Positions 34,905 through 47,494 of a stretch of 64,000 nucleotides of DNA are shown here, piece after piece. The first letter of the stretch is position 1. Each line of letters starts with the position of its first letter. Position numbers and translations under genes: made by a program. The notes beneath the pieces were generated by a model, which saw only the letters and a program-made list of their open reading frames with translations, made no database searches and was not told the DNA's origin. Origin of the DNA: Melastoma dodecandrum. Its lineage: Eukaryota > Streptophyta > Magnoliopsida > Myrtales > Melastomataceae. Location: assembly GCA_029817715.1 (NCBI GenBank), contig JARUPY010000465.1:744001-808000 (forward strand). The letters are read 5' to 3'.

Positions 34905-36106
34905 TCAACTGTTGGACTTCCCCAGGACGTTGAGCATTCCGACGCGTTGCATCTCCTTGGCTGCGGCAAAATGAGCAGAACAAAGAGTGAGGACATGAGG
35001 CTCGAGTATCTTGGAAGCTACCGATTTCTGAGAACAGCAGTGCAGTTCAGCAACCAGATTGATGACTGTGGAGCAACGACCAGTCCTTGTGGTAGGACTA
35101 GGAGCAAGCAACATTCATGAAAAGTGAAAAACCGGTAGTCATGACACGACAAATGAGCGAGCCCTATTCAGGAGAGATGAAGTGGCATTTCTGCACACGA
35201 CCACAGATTTGCAACAACACTCAGTCCGGCGAAAAGAGGGTCCAGAAATGTATCCACCGTCGACATGGATAATGACCATAAGCAGAAACGAAGAGTGATT
35301 TCGGGTGCTTACCTTCCTCAAGAGACAGCTGCATCAACCTCTTTTCCAACTTGACTGCATGCTGGCTCAGCCCAGTCGACGAGAGAGATCTTAGCACTGG
35401 AAAGAGACATCGAGGATACATTTCTCATGAACCGATCACAATTAATGAGGAAGTCTTTAATCTACAAAGATGAAGGCATACTCTGGAGATAGTCTTTTCG
35501 ATCTGACTGGTCTAAAGTCAGCAACAACTGCTGTAAATGATGAAATCTCTCCTCCCACTGGAATACCTTCAACCTCTTTATAGGGGAAGCGACGCTGCCG
35601 CGTCCTTTGTCGGTCTCTGGAGATACCAACTCTGAGTTGGACATCCTGTGGCCAGAGGTCGATGGTTTTCCAACAGAACCGGTTGTAGTTACAGGGTTCG
35701 GTGGAGAAGGATTCTTGGGCTCCTTAGTATGGGATACCAACTTGGGGTCCTCCAGCGAAGGCGACTGATGCTGGGGGTTAACCCTACTGCTATCAAGGTT
35801 GCTAGCTTTTCCGGCTTCTGTTTCGAGCCTTCGACGAACGTAAACGAGATGGTTGTTTGCAGGAGAGCTGGATGGAGATTGGTTATGAGGGAGACACGGG
35901 GAATCAAGGGAGGATACCTTTGCAACAGGAACCTTAGTAGCTTCCGCCGTCTGTAACCTATCATTCAAGAAAGAAATGGTGCTTCCTTGAGGGATAACCT
36001 TCTCCATAGCAGTTGGCGTTGCTTTGTTGACAGAAGCCAATTCAACCTCGCCAATCAGCCGCGGCGGGGGCTCAATCGATGCAGGCTCCTCTTTCCGCTG
36101 ATCCAT
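34905..36106 (-). CDS. Conserved plant protein of unknown function
   Basis: Three exons: 36106-35482, 35396-35313 and 34960-34905. They join in frame to 254 residues. The first exon is Pro/Ser-rich and probably disordered. The last 80 or so residues look structured and conserved-like: VFQWEERFHHLQQLLLTL, then MLRSLSSTGLSQHAVKLEKR, then LSLEEAKEMQRVGMLNVL. The helical heptad pattern in QLLLTLDQS and KLEKRLMQLSLEE suggests protein interaction. I recall similar C-terminal modules in uncharacterised plant proteins but cannot name a family. No signal peptide or membrane segment is seen. Phase-consistent introns with GTATGC and GTAAGC donors support the model. Confidence 0.78.
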
Positions 36107-37410
36107 CTGTATACCCTAAACACAAAAACCAGCGGCAGAACCCGTCTATATCATCCAATTTACAGCAGAAAACAACAACAGGGAGACCCAATACAAAAAA
36201 TAAATCCGAGAACCAAAAGGAGGCAGGAAGTGCTAATCTTAACAGGATGGGGAGGCCGCGGGAGACCTCCTCCCCGGAATCAATTCCATCACAGGGTCCA
36301 CTAAACGAACCCGCATTCCGACCTACATCAACCAAAACACTCCATCCGATCTGCTCGGCGTCGCTATGCCCAACCGAACTCTGCCCTAGTTTTCCAAGAC
36401 ATCGACACTACACCACCATCTCCATCCAAACTCCGCAGTCAAAACGGTAACCACAATCCAAAACCAGCGACGACCACATTTAAGAACACAAAAAAAAAAA
36501 AACAAATACAACAACAACTCAGCGTAAAAGGGGGAAGCGAGAAAATCACCTCCCGAGGAGGCAAAGCGGAAGGAGGAATGACAGATGAAATGGAATTGGA
36601 GGGAGTTTATAAGGAAGGGGACAAATAAGAACAGGTTGGGATTGGGAATGAACGGAGGAGAGAGGGAGTGCGTGTGATTAAACCGCGAGGGCTTCCGAAG
36701 CCTTCGAAGTGACGTCGTTTCACATACGAGGGGCAGGGCAACCCCCCGAGACTGAAGTACTTCTGAGGCTGTCCGAAAATCAGTTAAACCGGTAATCACG
36801 TAGTATATAGATATATAAAAGGCAAAAGCCAAACCACAGCTGTGTCGGAATAATAAGATTGGCGAAAACCAGCATGAGAGCAACATTGCGGCTGCCCGAG
36901 ATAATGACAAAGAAGCAGCAAGAACAAGAGATAGACATGAGTTGAATAAGAACTAAATCTTCGCAAGATCCACTCTATAGAATGGTCTCATATCACTGGA
37001 CCCTAATAATAGATAGTCGCGCATCCACACCATCCGCCTAGCCACCAAAAGAAATGTAGTTACCCGCATCTCGACGTCTCCAATCAAACACCGGAGCAAA
37101 AAATTTAGACGACCAGAACAGGCGATGTTACTTTTGTATGTACAGATACAAAAGGGATGGAGGGGAGGAAAGGCATGGACCATAAAAGGGTAGATTGATC
37201 CACCAGACTTCTTGAGATAAGAGGACAACCTGTTTCCCGAATTCAAGCTTTTGATATGTCGGAACGCTAATCAGGTTATTCACCGTTCACGAGTTGATAT
37301 CCTTTCTTCCGGTTCTTCGTCATTCATCCTACTACACATCCAGTTTGGCGATCACTTCTAGTTGAGCGTGAATTTTCCTCACCAAGCAGCGGAGTGGACG
37401 GTCGATGTAA
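36107..37410. other. Intergenic: promoter of unknown gene and 3' UTR of DSK2
   Basis: An A13 run lies near 36489. An open minus-strand frame at 36386-36910 crosses this promoter region but has no protein-like character. Confidence 0.5.
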
Positions 37411-40400
37411 TCATTGTCCGAGGTTCCCAAGGAGTCGCTCGACGGCAGCATGTACATTTCCAGAAGTAGCACGGAGAGCTCTGATGTTTTCCTGGGTGTC
37501 AATGAAACCCATCTCTTGGAGTTGAGTCAACTGAGTTGCATAAAGTTCTTCAGGGGGTACTGCAAAACAGGAGGTATAATAACAATCCCATTTAATTCTC
37601 TGATGCGGCCAATCGCAGACTCCTTCCAGGCGTGGGGGGGAGCAACAGACAGTGGGGAAAAGAGAAGGCACAATCATTCCGAGCAAGTAAGGGAAAAAAA
37701 CAGGCACCGACCATCAGGGTTGTTTGGCACACCAAAACCGCCAGCTCCAAGCCCACCAAACATATTCATCAGTAGTTCCATCCCCATACCATTCATTGCT
37801 CCTGATATTTCAATAGTGGGAACACAGACAAGAAAGAAGTAAAAACATAAGATGGAACCAGGATCAACATGTACCGACTAAAAAGGGTGTTTAGTCATGT
37901 ACCGGCATTGGTACCAGTGTGACCAGGATCCCTGCATGAGTCACATTATTAGTTAAACTTCAAATTTTAGAATCACTCATGACTGTATTCAGTTATAGTG
38001 AAGCGGAAGGCCTACAGGTTTGATTGAGAGCGATTGAGGTGAGACAACAGGGACTGCTGCATGGCCATCATTTGCTGCAGGAAATTAGGAGGAAAATTTA
38101 GTGAAGGCAGAAGACCTCCTTGCAATGAAGGATAGTCAAATAGGTAAAATCTGTGTTGTTCAGCTATCTATTGGATCAAGCAAGAGAAGCACAGGCTTGA
38201 TGCTAGAGTACCATAGCAGGATTTAGGCAACCAAAGAAAATTAAATTTAGAGACAACTACTTGCTGACTGCATGTGACTTGAATAGATGCCAACCTAAGC
38301 ATGCATGCTTTATATCCTTAAAGAGACACTAAACCAAAAAAAAAAAAAATCACGTAAAAAAAGTACCTGCAAGGTCTCAGGGTTAGTCAACTGACGAAGA
38401 AGTTCGGGGTTTTGCATCATTTCTCTCATTTGTGGATTCATGTCAGCAATTCTGCGCAGCTGGGGGTTGAGATTCAAGATCTGAAAAAGAAGCAAGACAA
38501 ACAATCATCCACCATGGTAGCCAACTGATAAATCCAACCCTCCACCAAATGAGCAACTACCTGATTTAGATACTGAGGATCTGAAAGTAGGCTCTGCATC
38601 ATCTGGGATACAGCGGGATTTTGCACTAGTTGATTCAGAAAAGCAGCATCAGGCATGCCAGACAATGCAGGGTCCATTCCTGTCAGATCAAGACCTCCTA
38701 GACCAGTAAGGCCTGCAGCACCTGCCCCTCCAGCAAGGTTAGGTTGTGCTGCAGTAGTTGTTTGCGCAGCTCCTATAATTGACAATGTTATCAAACCACA
38801 GTGTAATATCCAAATAGAAGAACAGAAAACTCGCCAAAATTTTCACAGGCTGAAGAGATATCAAAAGGGTTGCGATCTACACAGTTATATAAACTCTGGT
38901 ACAGACCGACACCCATGTTAGTAACATACAACTGCAAAGAGCCCGCTGTTTTCTAGAGTTGCCACCAGTAAAATCAACAATATGAAAAGGTGGTATAAAG
39001 ATAACGGGATGAAAATAAAAGAAAAGGCATAGCAATGTGTCAGCCAACCTAAGTCCCTGCAGCGATGAATTAACCAGAACTGAAGTATAAAAAAACACAA
39101 AACATGCAAAACATACCACTCGCACTGCTCCAAGGATTTGGCAGTGGATTTGTATTGGGAGCAGTGGCAGGGGCTGTGGCAGCATCAGAACCAGTGCCAG
39201 AAGAATTATTAATCCCGCCACTACTAGGTGCATTATTTCGGTTGCCCAAAAGAGCAGCAAATGGGTTTGCTCCCGCATCATTCGCATTATTTCCACCCAT
39301 TGTTGTTGCATTCAGAAAAGGTTCCTGTACATTTTCATACATGCGGCGCAACATATTAAAGCCCTCTGGTGAAGCTTCAATATTACTCATGGCCCTGTCA
39401 GTGTTCCGCATCATTTCACGCATGAGTTCAGGATTGCGTGCAGCCTCCAACGTTTGCCGAAGAATGCTGGGATCATTAAGTATATGAGCCAGCTCAGGGT
39501 TTCTATCAATAATCTCACGCATCTGAGGATTGCTCATCATCAGGCTACGCATCAACTCTGGGTTATTCATCAAGTTCTGAATTGCAGGCATGTTCATGAT
39601 TTCTCTCATTATGTTTGGGTTCTGAGTCAGTTGCTGCTGAACCTGCTCCAGCTCAGGAAGTCCGGCTCCGAAGGAATTTAAACCAAGCCCAGGAAACAAA
39701 GATCCCCCATGACCAGCAGGCACACCATCATTTGAACCAACACCTCTTGTAATACCAGGAGATGTACTAGGAAGTCCACCACTTGGTGCGACAGGAGCAG
39801 GTGATGCTGCAGCAGGTGGCAACCCTCTGACCATATGGATGGTGTGATCAGGCTGAAGGCCTGAAGAGCAGACAAACGAACAAAGTCACAGCTGAACATG
39901 GTGTTCCTTTCTTTGTCCTTTTCACACAAGTAACATGGATGGAACATAATAACAAACCAAACTTAAAGAGGTTTTCCTTCAACAAATTCACAGGATAAAA
40001 TATTAGTAAAGAATCATGAAACAGAACTAGCACCGACATACTCATAACATTCAGTACAATAAATTTACATGACAGCCCATATGTTATTCGTAGAAGTATC
40101 AACGAGCTGAAGTTTAATTCAGATGCTTCTACAGTCCAGATCGAAAGTTGTCAAGGGAATTGCCAAGTCCACCATGGTATAGAATCAACCCATAATCTAA
40201 CAACAACCGTAGCATAAGAGCGCCCGTGACAACATCTACCTCATAAAGAGGGGACAACAACATGCCTTATCCAACAAAAAATTACTCGAGAATCTAAACA
40301 GGTCTTTAAACCCAAGTATACCTCCTAAAGTGCCAACAACCCCCCTCCCCCAAACGCGCGCGCGCAACAAGGAAAACGCCATGAACACATTCGCCCAGGA

Positions 40401-40860
40401 AAGAAATCCCAATAACCAGACAATTCAAAAACCCCAAAATCCCACGATCTGGAAATCGAAAAGGACCAACGACAATCAAACCCCGATAAAACGAATCCAG
40501 AATCTCAAAGAACCCTAGCTGATCAAAGAAATATCCCCAAACGTCGCGCGGGCACGAAACCCAAAAAAATACAGCAAACAACAACAGCAAGAGAAGGAAA
40601 GATCTCCGAGAATAGCCCTAACCATAGCTTTCCAGGGTCTGGTCATCCTTCAAAATCCGACCCTTGTAAATCAGCCTCTGCTGATCGGCTGGGACGTCGC
40701 AATTGGACGCCAAGATAACCTTAAACGCCCCGACGGTCGACTCCAAGGAAGCCTTGACGGAGAACTTCGAGCCGTTGGAACACCTGATGTTGACGACGAC
40801 TCCACCCTCGTCGCCGCCGGCAGCGGCAGCGTTCTCGCTCGAATCGACCTCCGATCCCAT
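37411..40860 (-). CDS. DSK2: Ubiquilin / DSK2-like proteasome shuttle
   Basis: Eight exons: 40860-40623, 39860-39117, 38772-38561, 38480-38367, 38074-38016, 37931-37903, 37801-37712 and 37559-37411. They give 544 residues, the normal DSK2 length. The N-terminus has a ubiquitin-like domain ([38 protein letters not shown]). STI1 repeats follow, with [20 protein letters not shown] and [18 protein letters not shown]. The C-terminal UBA domain is [20 protein letters not shown] followed by [18 protein letters not shown]2 carries ubiquitinated cargo to the proteasome and to ATG8-dependent autophagy. The start was placed at MGSEVDSSE; an upstream in-frame Met at 40923 gives a non-UBL extension and is unlikely. 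Confidence 0.95.
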
Positions 40861-43070
40861 CGGCTCCCGAACCGTCCGATTAGATTGATTAGGGGATCTC
40901 CAATCCTTTGGATGGAGGAACAAGGAAGAAAATAAAACAAGAATCGAAGGTGGGGATTATTATTCGGAGGGGATTTTTGTCGTTGGGAAGGTTAATATAT
41001 ATTTCGGAGTTCGGGTATGGACGGAATTTAAAAAAAAAAAAAAAAAAGTTTACACTTTCTTTTTAAAAAATATATATTTAAATATATTATTCCAAGGAAA
41101 TATCTCCAGCCGAATTTTTGTTATCAATTATTGTATAATCTCATTTTCTTACTTATAAACTACTCCTGCAACGAGTTGGATTGTTATTGAGTTTTGTCAC
41201 TCTACATTTTCATCCTCACGACGCACAATTGATAGCTAATAAGGAGGAAGGAAAACGTCCTAATGCAATCGAGTTTGATCATAAATTAGGGTTTCAATAC
41301 ACCCACGCCAAAAATAATATTCACCTAGAGGTTTTGGGAGGATTGTTAGTTCGTTGTAGCAGAACATCTAAAAAATACACCTTGTAAAAAAACTGTTATT
41401 CTTACCTCAAAATTAGAACATTTTAATTTTTTTAAAATATCAAATTAAATTATAAAGCTTGAAAATCAAGATTATAATATTTTAATATTGGATTTCATAC
41501 AAGACAATTAGCTCAGGATCATCTAAAATAATAAATATTTTAGCCAATTTGGGAAAAGAACTATTTCTGATTTGGGGGTAAATTAAAACAAAGAAAAACT
41601 ATACGAGTCAAGATGATTTATTTTAAAAAAAAAATCACAGTAAACCAAAAAAGTTAAAAAGTACATAATATACTTGAATCTTTTTTTTTTCGTTCAATTT
41701 CATTTGAATCCTTTTTTTTTTCCTGCTCGGTTTTCGGAGCTTCGCTCCGACTAATTCGGGCTCGACCCGGGTAGGACATCTGACTACGGTGGGTGAGTCT
41801 ACCAACAAGGGTGGCTACGTACGTTAGGTTTCGAATCCGAGACCTCTTTAAGTGAATTCAAGGTCCTTATCACTTGGACCAACCGACATGTTTGGTTATA
41901 CTTAAATCCTTAGCTGCCGTGATGTTTTACTTGCCAGTGATTTCTGGAAGCGGCTGTTAGAGCCAAGCAGCGATGGCGGGGTGAAGCCTCGTTTTGTGCT
42001 TCCTTTTCCATATTTCCGATTTTCGTGCTTACTGCTTACATCCCCTTTAAGACGCAAGACCTAGAGATGAGCACGGCCTCCGACAATCTTAATTCAATTC
42101 TGTATGACCTGCCGTCCTCAATATTCTTGTGCTTTATGGGGCAACCAGCTGCGAATTGCCGCATATGAAAACATGTATGTGGCACGACTACTGACTCCCC
42201 ACAGCTCCAAGCTGCACAACAGGAAGAGGAAACCCAGCAATGCCACCACCTGCAGTCCCCGAGTTCTTCCCTGGTTAACGACATCGCACCTTGTCTTGTA
42301 CGAATCATCGGAGGGGATTGTATCATAACGAAGACGCACTGATCAACATTAGTATTTTATCAGTACAAACGCATGTGTTTTGAGTATCATGGAGGTCGGA
42401 ATGGAGTGATTATATTTCTTAAGGCATGCCCCGATGGTCTCCCCACGTGTCCGAGACCAGAAACGAACGAAGACGGAACCAAACAACCTTCGGCGAATCA
42501 ACAGCGTGAAGAACCCCCCCCCGCCAACACAAACGGACAAGATTTAATTACGAGATAGCAAACAAAAATTAATAAAGAGAAAGAAGACATGAATGATCAC
42601 CGGCGTGTCGTTCCAATCCGGGTAAGGAAACGGCAAACGACAGGATAAGAAGAAAAAGGGGTGTCCGAAGATCCCTTTTCCCGACCAAGGAAAACCCACT
42701 TCTTCTTTCTGGTTTTTGTCGTATTTCACCCATCAGCGCATGTCGGAAGGTAACTGATGCAATCCCATGCCAGGAATTGCGGGTTTCGTTTTGGGTTTTG
42801 TGCGTAATTCGTAAAGTTGATGGCTTTTTTTTCCTGATTCGATTCTTTTTTGGGGTGGCCCTATTTCGATCGTTTGATGTATCTTGAGTTGTGATGCGTT
42901 TATGGGGCTGCGGATGTAATTTAATGTCGTGCAATGTGATGGATGGTGGTGTTGTTATCAGGTGGTCGTGATTGAGGGATGGAAGTTCGTGTAAGGTTGT
43001 CGGGTTTGATGCTCGAGGAGTTTGGGGGTGAATTTTTCGGGTTGTGTTTGAGGATTTACAGGAGAAGGAG
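40861..43070. other. Divergent intergenic region DSK2 / LAZ1
   Basis: AT-rich between about 41020 and 41720 with several homopolymer runs, then a SINE, then the LAZ1 promoter. A probable LAZ1 5' UTR intron ends at TTTACAG near 43061. No other gene is seen. Confidence 0.55.
41681..41896 (-). mobile_element. tRNA-derived SINE with target-site duplication
   Basis: Read on the minus strand, the element begins near 41896. Box A (TGGTCCAAGTG, about 41883-41873) and box B (GGATTCGAAACC, about 41843-41832) follow at SINE-like spacing. A body of about 100 bases leads to A-rich ends (A10 then A11). The flanks TATACTTGAATC (41669-41680) and TATACTTAAATC (41897-41908) form a 12-bp target-site duplication with one mismatch. 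Head, body, A-tail and TSD together support a reverse-transcribed insertion. Confidence 0.7.
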
Positions 43071-46034
43071 ATGATGAAGATGGACTCAGCTTACCTTGAT
43101 CTTGTAGCCTGGCTGACGTATGCGCCCCCCACATGGGTGACTGCGGTCGCCGGAGTTTTTGTGCTCACCAGCCTCACGTTTTCCTTGTTTCTCTTGTTCG
43201 AGCATCTTGCCGCTTACAAAAATCCCGAGGTTTGTGACTGTCTTTCACCTTGAAGGCTGGAACCAAGAATGTGATTGAGTGCGACTTTGTGATTTCGGCT
43301 TTTTAAATTCTGATATCTTTCGTTTTGTAATGTCTCAGGAGCAAAAGTTTCTAATTGGGGTAATCCTCATGGTTCCCTGCTATGCAGTAGAGTCGGTGAG
43401 TTACAATAGTACAATCTCAGTTCATCTTGTAGCAACTTCTTCATTCGCATGAACCAATGTTGATTTTTATTGTCTGAAGACAGCCTCTCTGTTGTTTTGG
43501 AATTCTTTTAAGCTTTGAAAACTTCAGCAATGATCAATGATTAAATTATGTAGTAAAGTACAAGAAAAATTAAGTTTTATGCATAACATTGGATTAGTTA
43601 GAATTTCATAATAGAGGTATGGACATTTTTTACTTGATTATTAATTAGTTACTTGTTATGCCTGTATAGTACTTGCATCCCCCCAATGCTTCTGTGGTCC
43701 TTTTGCTTGCTTTTGGACTGATCTTTTAGCTGAAGGGCTTGATTGCTGGGAGCAAAGGAAGAATTGAGTAATCGTATTTATGAGAATATGATTTTTGATC
43801 ATTTGTTGTGTTCATGTATAGTCAGCCACCCTGCATTGCCTGTGACAAGTAGTGTTTATCCTATGTTAATTTCATCCATGTGTCTCGTTTTGCAGCTTGT
43901 CTCCTTGATGAAGCCATCGATTAGTGTGGACTGTGAAATACTTCGAGACTGCTACGAATCTTTTGCCATGTATTGCTTCGGCAGATATCTTGTTGCATGC
44001 TTGGGTACAATATTTCCTCTTCTGCTATTGTAATTTAAGATATTACAAAGTTGTTGTTCTTATGCATTTTTGCCAGGTTCTTAATATTTGCTTGACACTT
44101 CTTCTGGCTAGTTATCATCTATTTTGTGTGCCTTATATTAGGAGGCGAAGAAAGGACTGTGGAATTTATGGAGAGACAAGGGCGTGCCGCTACAAAAGCT
44201 CCATTGTTAGAACATCATTCTGACCACAGAATCATTAAGCATCCCTTCCCAATGAATTTGTTTTTAAAGCCCTGGAGACTCGGAGGGTGGATTTACCATG
44301 TAATCAAGATTGGAATTGTTCAGTATGTATGTCTCACGTCTGAATCCTGGTTGTTTTATTGCTTCCTGCAATTGAGTATCTTAGTGTTGCTATACCTCCT
44401 TGTTTTTGCAGATGATAATAAAGGCCTTGACTGCTATTTCGGCTGTTATTTTGGAGACCTTTGATGTATATTGTGAAGGAGAATTCAAATTGAGATGTGG
44501 GTATGTGTCTGGAAAGATGTTTGCTTACAGTCCATTTTGTGTCTTAAGTTTGCAAATCTTTTCCTTGGCTCTCATTTATCGTTCTTGAATCTTAAGCTTT
44601 CTTTGTTACTAACTTTTGGCTCGTAATTGTGTCTAATTATTATGTTACGTGGTGCATCTTAATAATAGGAGAAGACAATTCATGCGTGAATCTTGAAATG
44701 GGAGCAGGTTCTGGCTTGTGCTAATAATGTAGTTTTAGGCACTTTTTTCCCTGTCAACAGAACTTGTTACGCCATATTTCATGGGAAAAAGCCGAAATTT
44801 TATTGGGTTGCATTTTCGCTCTTGGGCGGTTGCTGGTTCTTCTGTTCAGGTTACCAAATTTCCTTCTTCTAATGTTTAGCTTTTTTGTTGTTTGCCTTGC
44901 AGATACCCTTACTTGGCAGTTGTTTTGAATTTCAGTCAGTCTTGGGCTTTGTACTGTTTAGTTCAGTTCTACACTGTCACGAAGGAAGAACTGGCTCACA
45001 TAAATCCGTTGGCGAAGTTCCTAATGTTTAAATCGATCGTATTCTTGACTTGGTGGCAGGGTGTTGCTATTGCTCTTTTCTTTTCCCTTGGCTTGTTTAA
45101 AAGTCCCGTTGCCCAGGCCTTGCAAGTTCAGTCTAACGTGCAAGACTTCATCATCTGTATAGAGGTAATCAAGCTGCCTGTATTTTATTTTGGGATACGT
45201 TGTTCTATAGTCAGGCCTTGGAATGTGGTTAGGATTTTTACGTCTCCTTTACTTTTTATATAGAATTCGTAGGAAAGGGTACTCATGGATCTGTTTATTT
45301 ATCCACGGCAGATGGGCATTGCTTCCATTGTTCACTTGTTTGTGTTTCCGGCAAAACCTTATGAATTGATGGGAGACCGCTTTACCGGGAACGTCTCTGT
45401 TCTTGGAGACTATGCATCTGTTGATTGTCCTGTGGATCCCGATGAGGTGAGGGACAGCGAACGCCCCACGAAATTGCGCCTTCCGCAGCCCGACATCGAT
45501 GTCAGAAGTGGAATGACCATCACAGAAAGCGTCAGAGACGTTCTTGTGGGTGGTAGCGAATGTGTAAGTCTTGCTTCTCTGCTTCATCTGCTAAAGATGA
45601 ATTTAGATTGTTTTGACATAATTCATGAGTAAAGTCTTCGGGTCAAGATCTGAAATCATTATGCAATATCAAAACAGATAGTGAATGACGTGAAGTTCAC
45701 GGTAACCCAAGCTGTGGAACCTGTGGAGAAAGGGATCACCCGGTTCAATGAGAAGCTGCACAAGATCTCCGAGAACATCAAAAAGCACGACAAGGACAAA
45801 AGACGAACAAGGGATGACAGTTGCATTGCTTCCACTTCAACGGCGAGGAGGGTAATAAGGGGCATAGACGACCCCCTAATAAACGGGAGCTTCAGTGACA
45901 CTGTTGCATCAAGGGGGAGGAAGCATCGGAGGAAGTCCGGGTACACCAGTGCAGAAAGCGGAGGCGAAAGTAGCAGCGATCAAAGTTACGGAGCGATTCA
46001 AATCCGAGGCCGCAGATGGATCACAAAGGAGTAG
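43071..46034 (+). CDS. LAZ1 homologue (DUF300 / TMEM184 membrane protein)
   Basis: Eight exons: 43071-43229, 43339-43395, 43896-44004, 44142-44326, 44412-44500, 44903-45164, 45312-45563 and 45678-46034. They give 489 residues in one frame. Membrane segments include WVTAVAGVFVLTSLTFSLFL, FLIGVILMVPCYAVES and FMFKSIVFLTWWQGVAIALF (the last given approximately). Family hallmarks are SVDCEILRDCYESFAMYCFG, RYLVACLGGEERTVEFM and the tail motifs TVTQAVEPVEKGI and RRKSGYTS. In Arabidopsis, LAZ1 acts at the tonoplast and plasma membrane in vacuole integrity, brassinosteroid signalling and cell death. Starting at MMKMDSAY keeps the first membrane segment near the N-terminus. Confidence 0.94.
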
Positions 46035-47494
46035 TCCGCATCCATTGGAGAAACCCAGTATCACGTAAACCTGGAATTCCCCCTACAACTATTGTACAGA
46101 TGTATATCCATCCTCCATGAGCTTTGCATGCATGGAACGAGGAAAGCTAACCCCAGAATCTGCAGATGAGCTACCCATCCAGTTACAGTGTGTCAGTATT
46201 CTCCTACTGTCCCTAGCGTGTTGTACTGGCACTGGAAGTAACACTCGGTGAATTCGCTGGTGAAGTTGGATAGACTGCCTGTAGTTGTCAGAAGCAAAGA
46301 AGAAAGTATTTGTTACTGTGTCTGAATCAATACAGCGGTCGAGAACATTTCTTTCCTTCTCTCTTCCTGCCTTCCATGAACGCCCGGATAAGCCCCCCGC
46401 TCCTGACCCGGGCCAACCCGACCAATAAACCCTGCAGATTTGCATCCATGTCCTTTTCATTTTCATCATGTACAGGTTTACAGAAAGAAACCCTCTTACT
46501 TTGTTCCTTTCTGGTGACTCCAAATCTGTACGGCAACTTAGTCGTGAATACGGAAGCCGGTATTGCCGGTGGAACTGGTTTCATGCCAGGAGGTAAAATA
46601 ACAAGCAATCGCCAACTTCCACTTATCGTCCGTGATTGTCTGTCAGTCCCGATGCGGCAGATCATGCTGTTTTCGAACAAGGTGCTTTTCTGCGGGTAGG
46701 GCAGAGGACAACATAGTGGTGCAAAAGAAGGTGAACCCAGTGGCGCTCCTCCTGTTGTCGGCAATGATGCCAAGACACTCGCAGTACCCTTCTTTCACAG
46801 ACAGGCTGGAGACTGCAGTGGAGCCGGCGATGACGAAAGGGAAGGTACGAACAAAGGAGGAGACAGCACGACCCAGGTGGTCAAGGATGCAGTCATCACC
46901 AATCTTGATTGATGACTCCTTGGAGCACAACACAGAGGTCTTTTTGTCATTCTTCTTTTTTGTCCGGTAGCTGCTAGATCTCCCGAAATTCATATCCCTG
47001 ATTAATGGTGCGGTCTCAATGTCCCTCGATGGCAATGTTATCCGAGCAAGAGTTACATAGAGAAGATTCACAAACATGCAAGGATAATATGATACCCACC
47101 CTAATTTGATTTAAGTTCGGGTCCAATGTACACCCCTAATCATTCCTTTATCCTACAGTAGCCAAAAGATCGCTTTGCGAGCAAACAAAGGTTCCTTTAT
47201 TTCCGAAAGGAGAATATGATTCCTATGTTCTATACTGCAACTAAGGAAAGAGTGAGGAATCAATGTACTCTTGCGGGATGCAGACACTTGCCCTCTGTTC
47301 TCACGGTTTGTTGACCTAGATTCCTTGGATGGATCCGTATCAAGCAGGCGACTGAAATGAACGGCCAAAGACAAGTCATGGTAAGAACAACAAGCTTGGT
47401 TATCGGTCAGCAAATAAAGCTCCTTCTGTTGAGACTGACGGTAGGAACCAGCAGAGTAATAGCCGCTGGAATTCGGAATGCGTGGTCTTCGTCA
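46035..47494. other. 3' flanks of two convergent genes with unassigned open frames
   Basis: Two overlapping minus-strand open frames lie here, 46327-46773 (148 codons) and 46643-47077 (144 codons). Neither shows motifs, and neither is clearly coding. The right end may contain further 3' exon or UTR of the MATE gene. Confidence 0.3.

Noticed and set aside
36386..36910. 174-codon open frame on the minus strand
   Set aside because: It lies across the promoter of the gene at 34905-36106, is Phe/Leu-rich with low-complexity stretches, and shows no motif. It is probably chance openness of T-rich DNA.
46327..47077. Two overlapping minus-strand open frames of about 145 codons
   Set aside because: No recognisable domain, no splice-supported join between them, and they lie in the 3' flank of convergent genes. 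Kept only as a note in the features.
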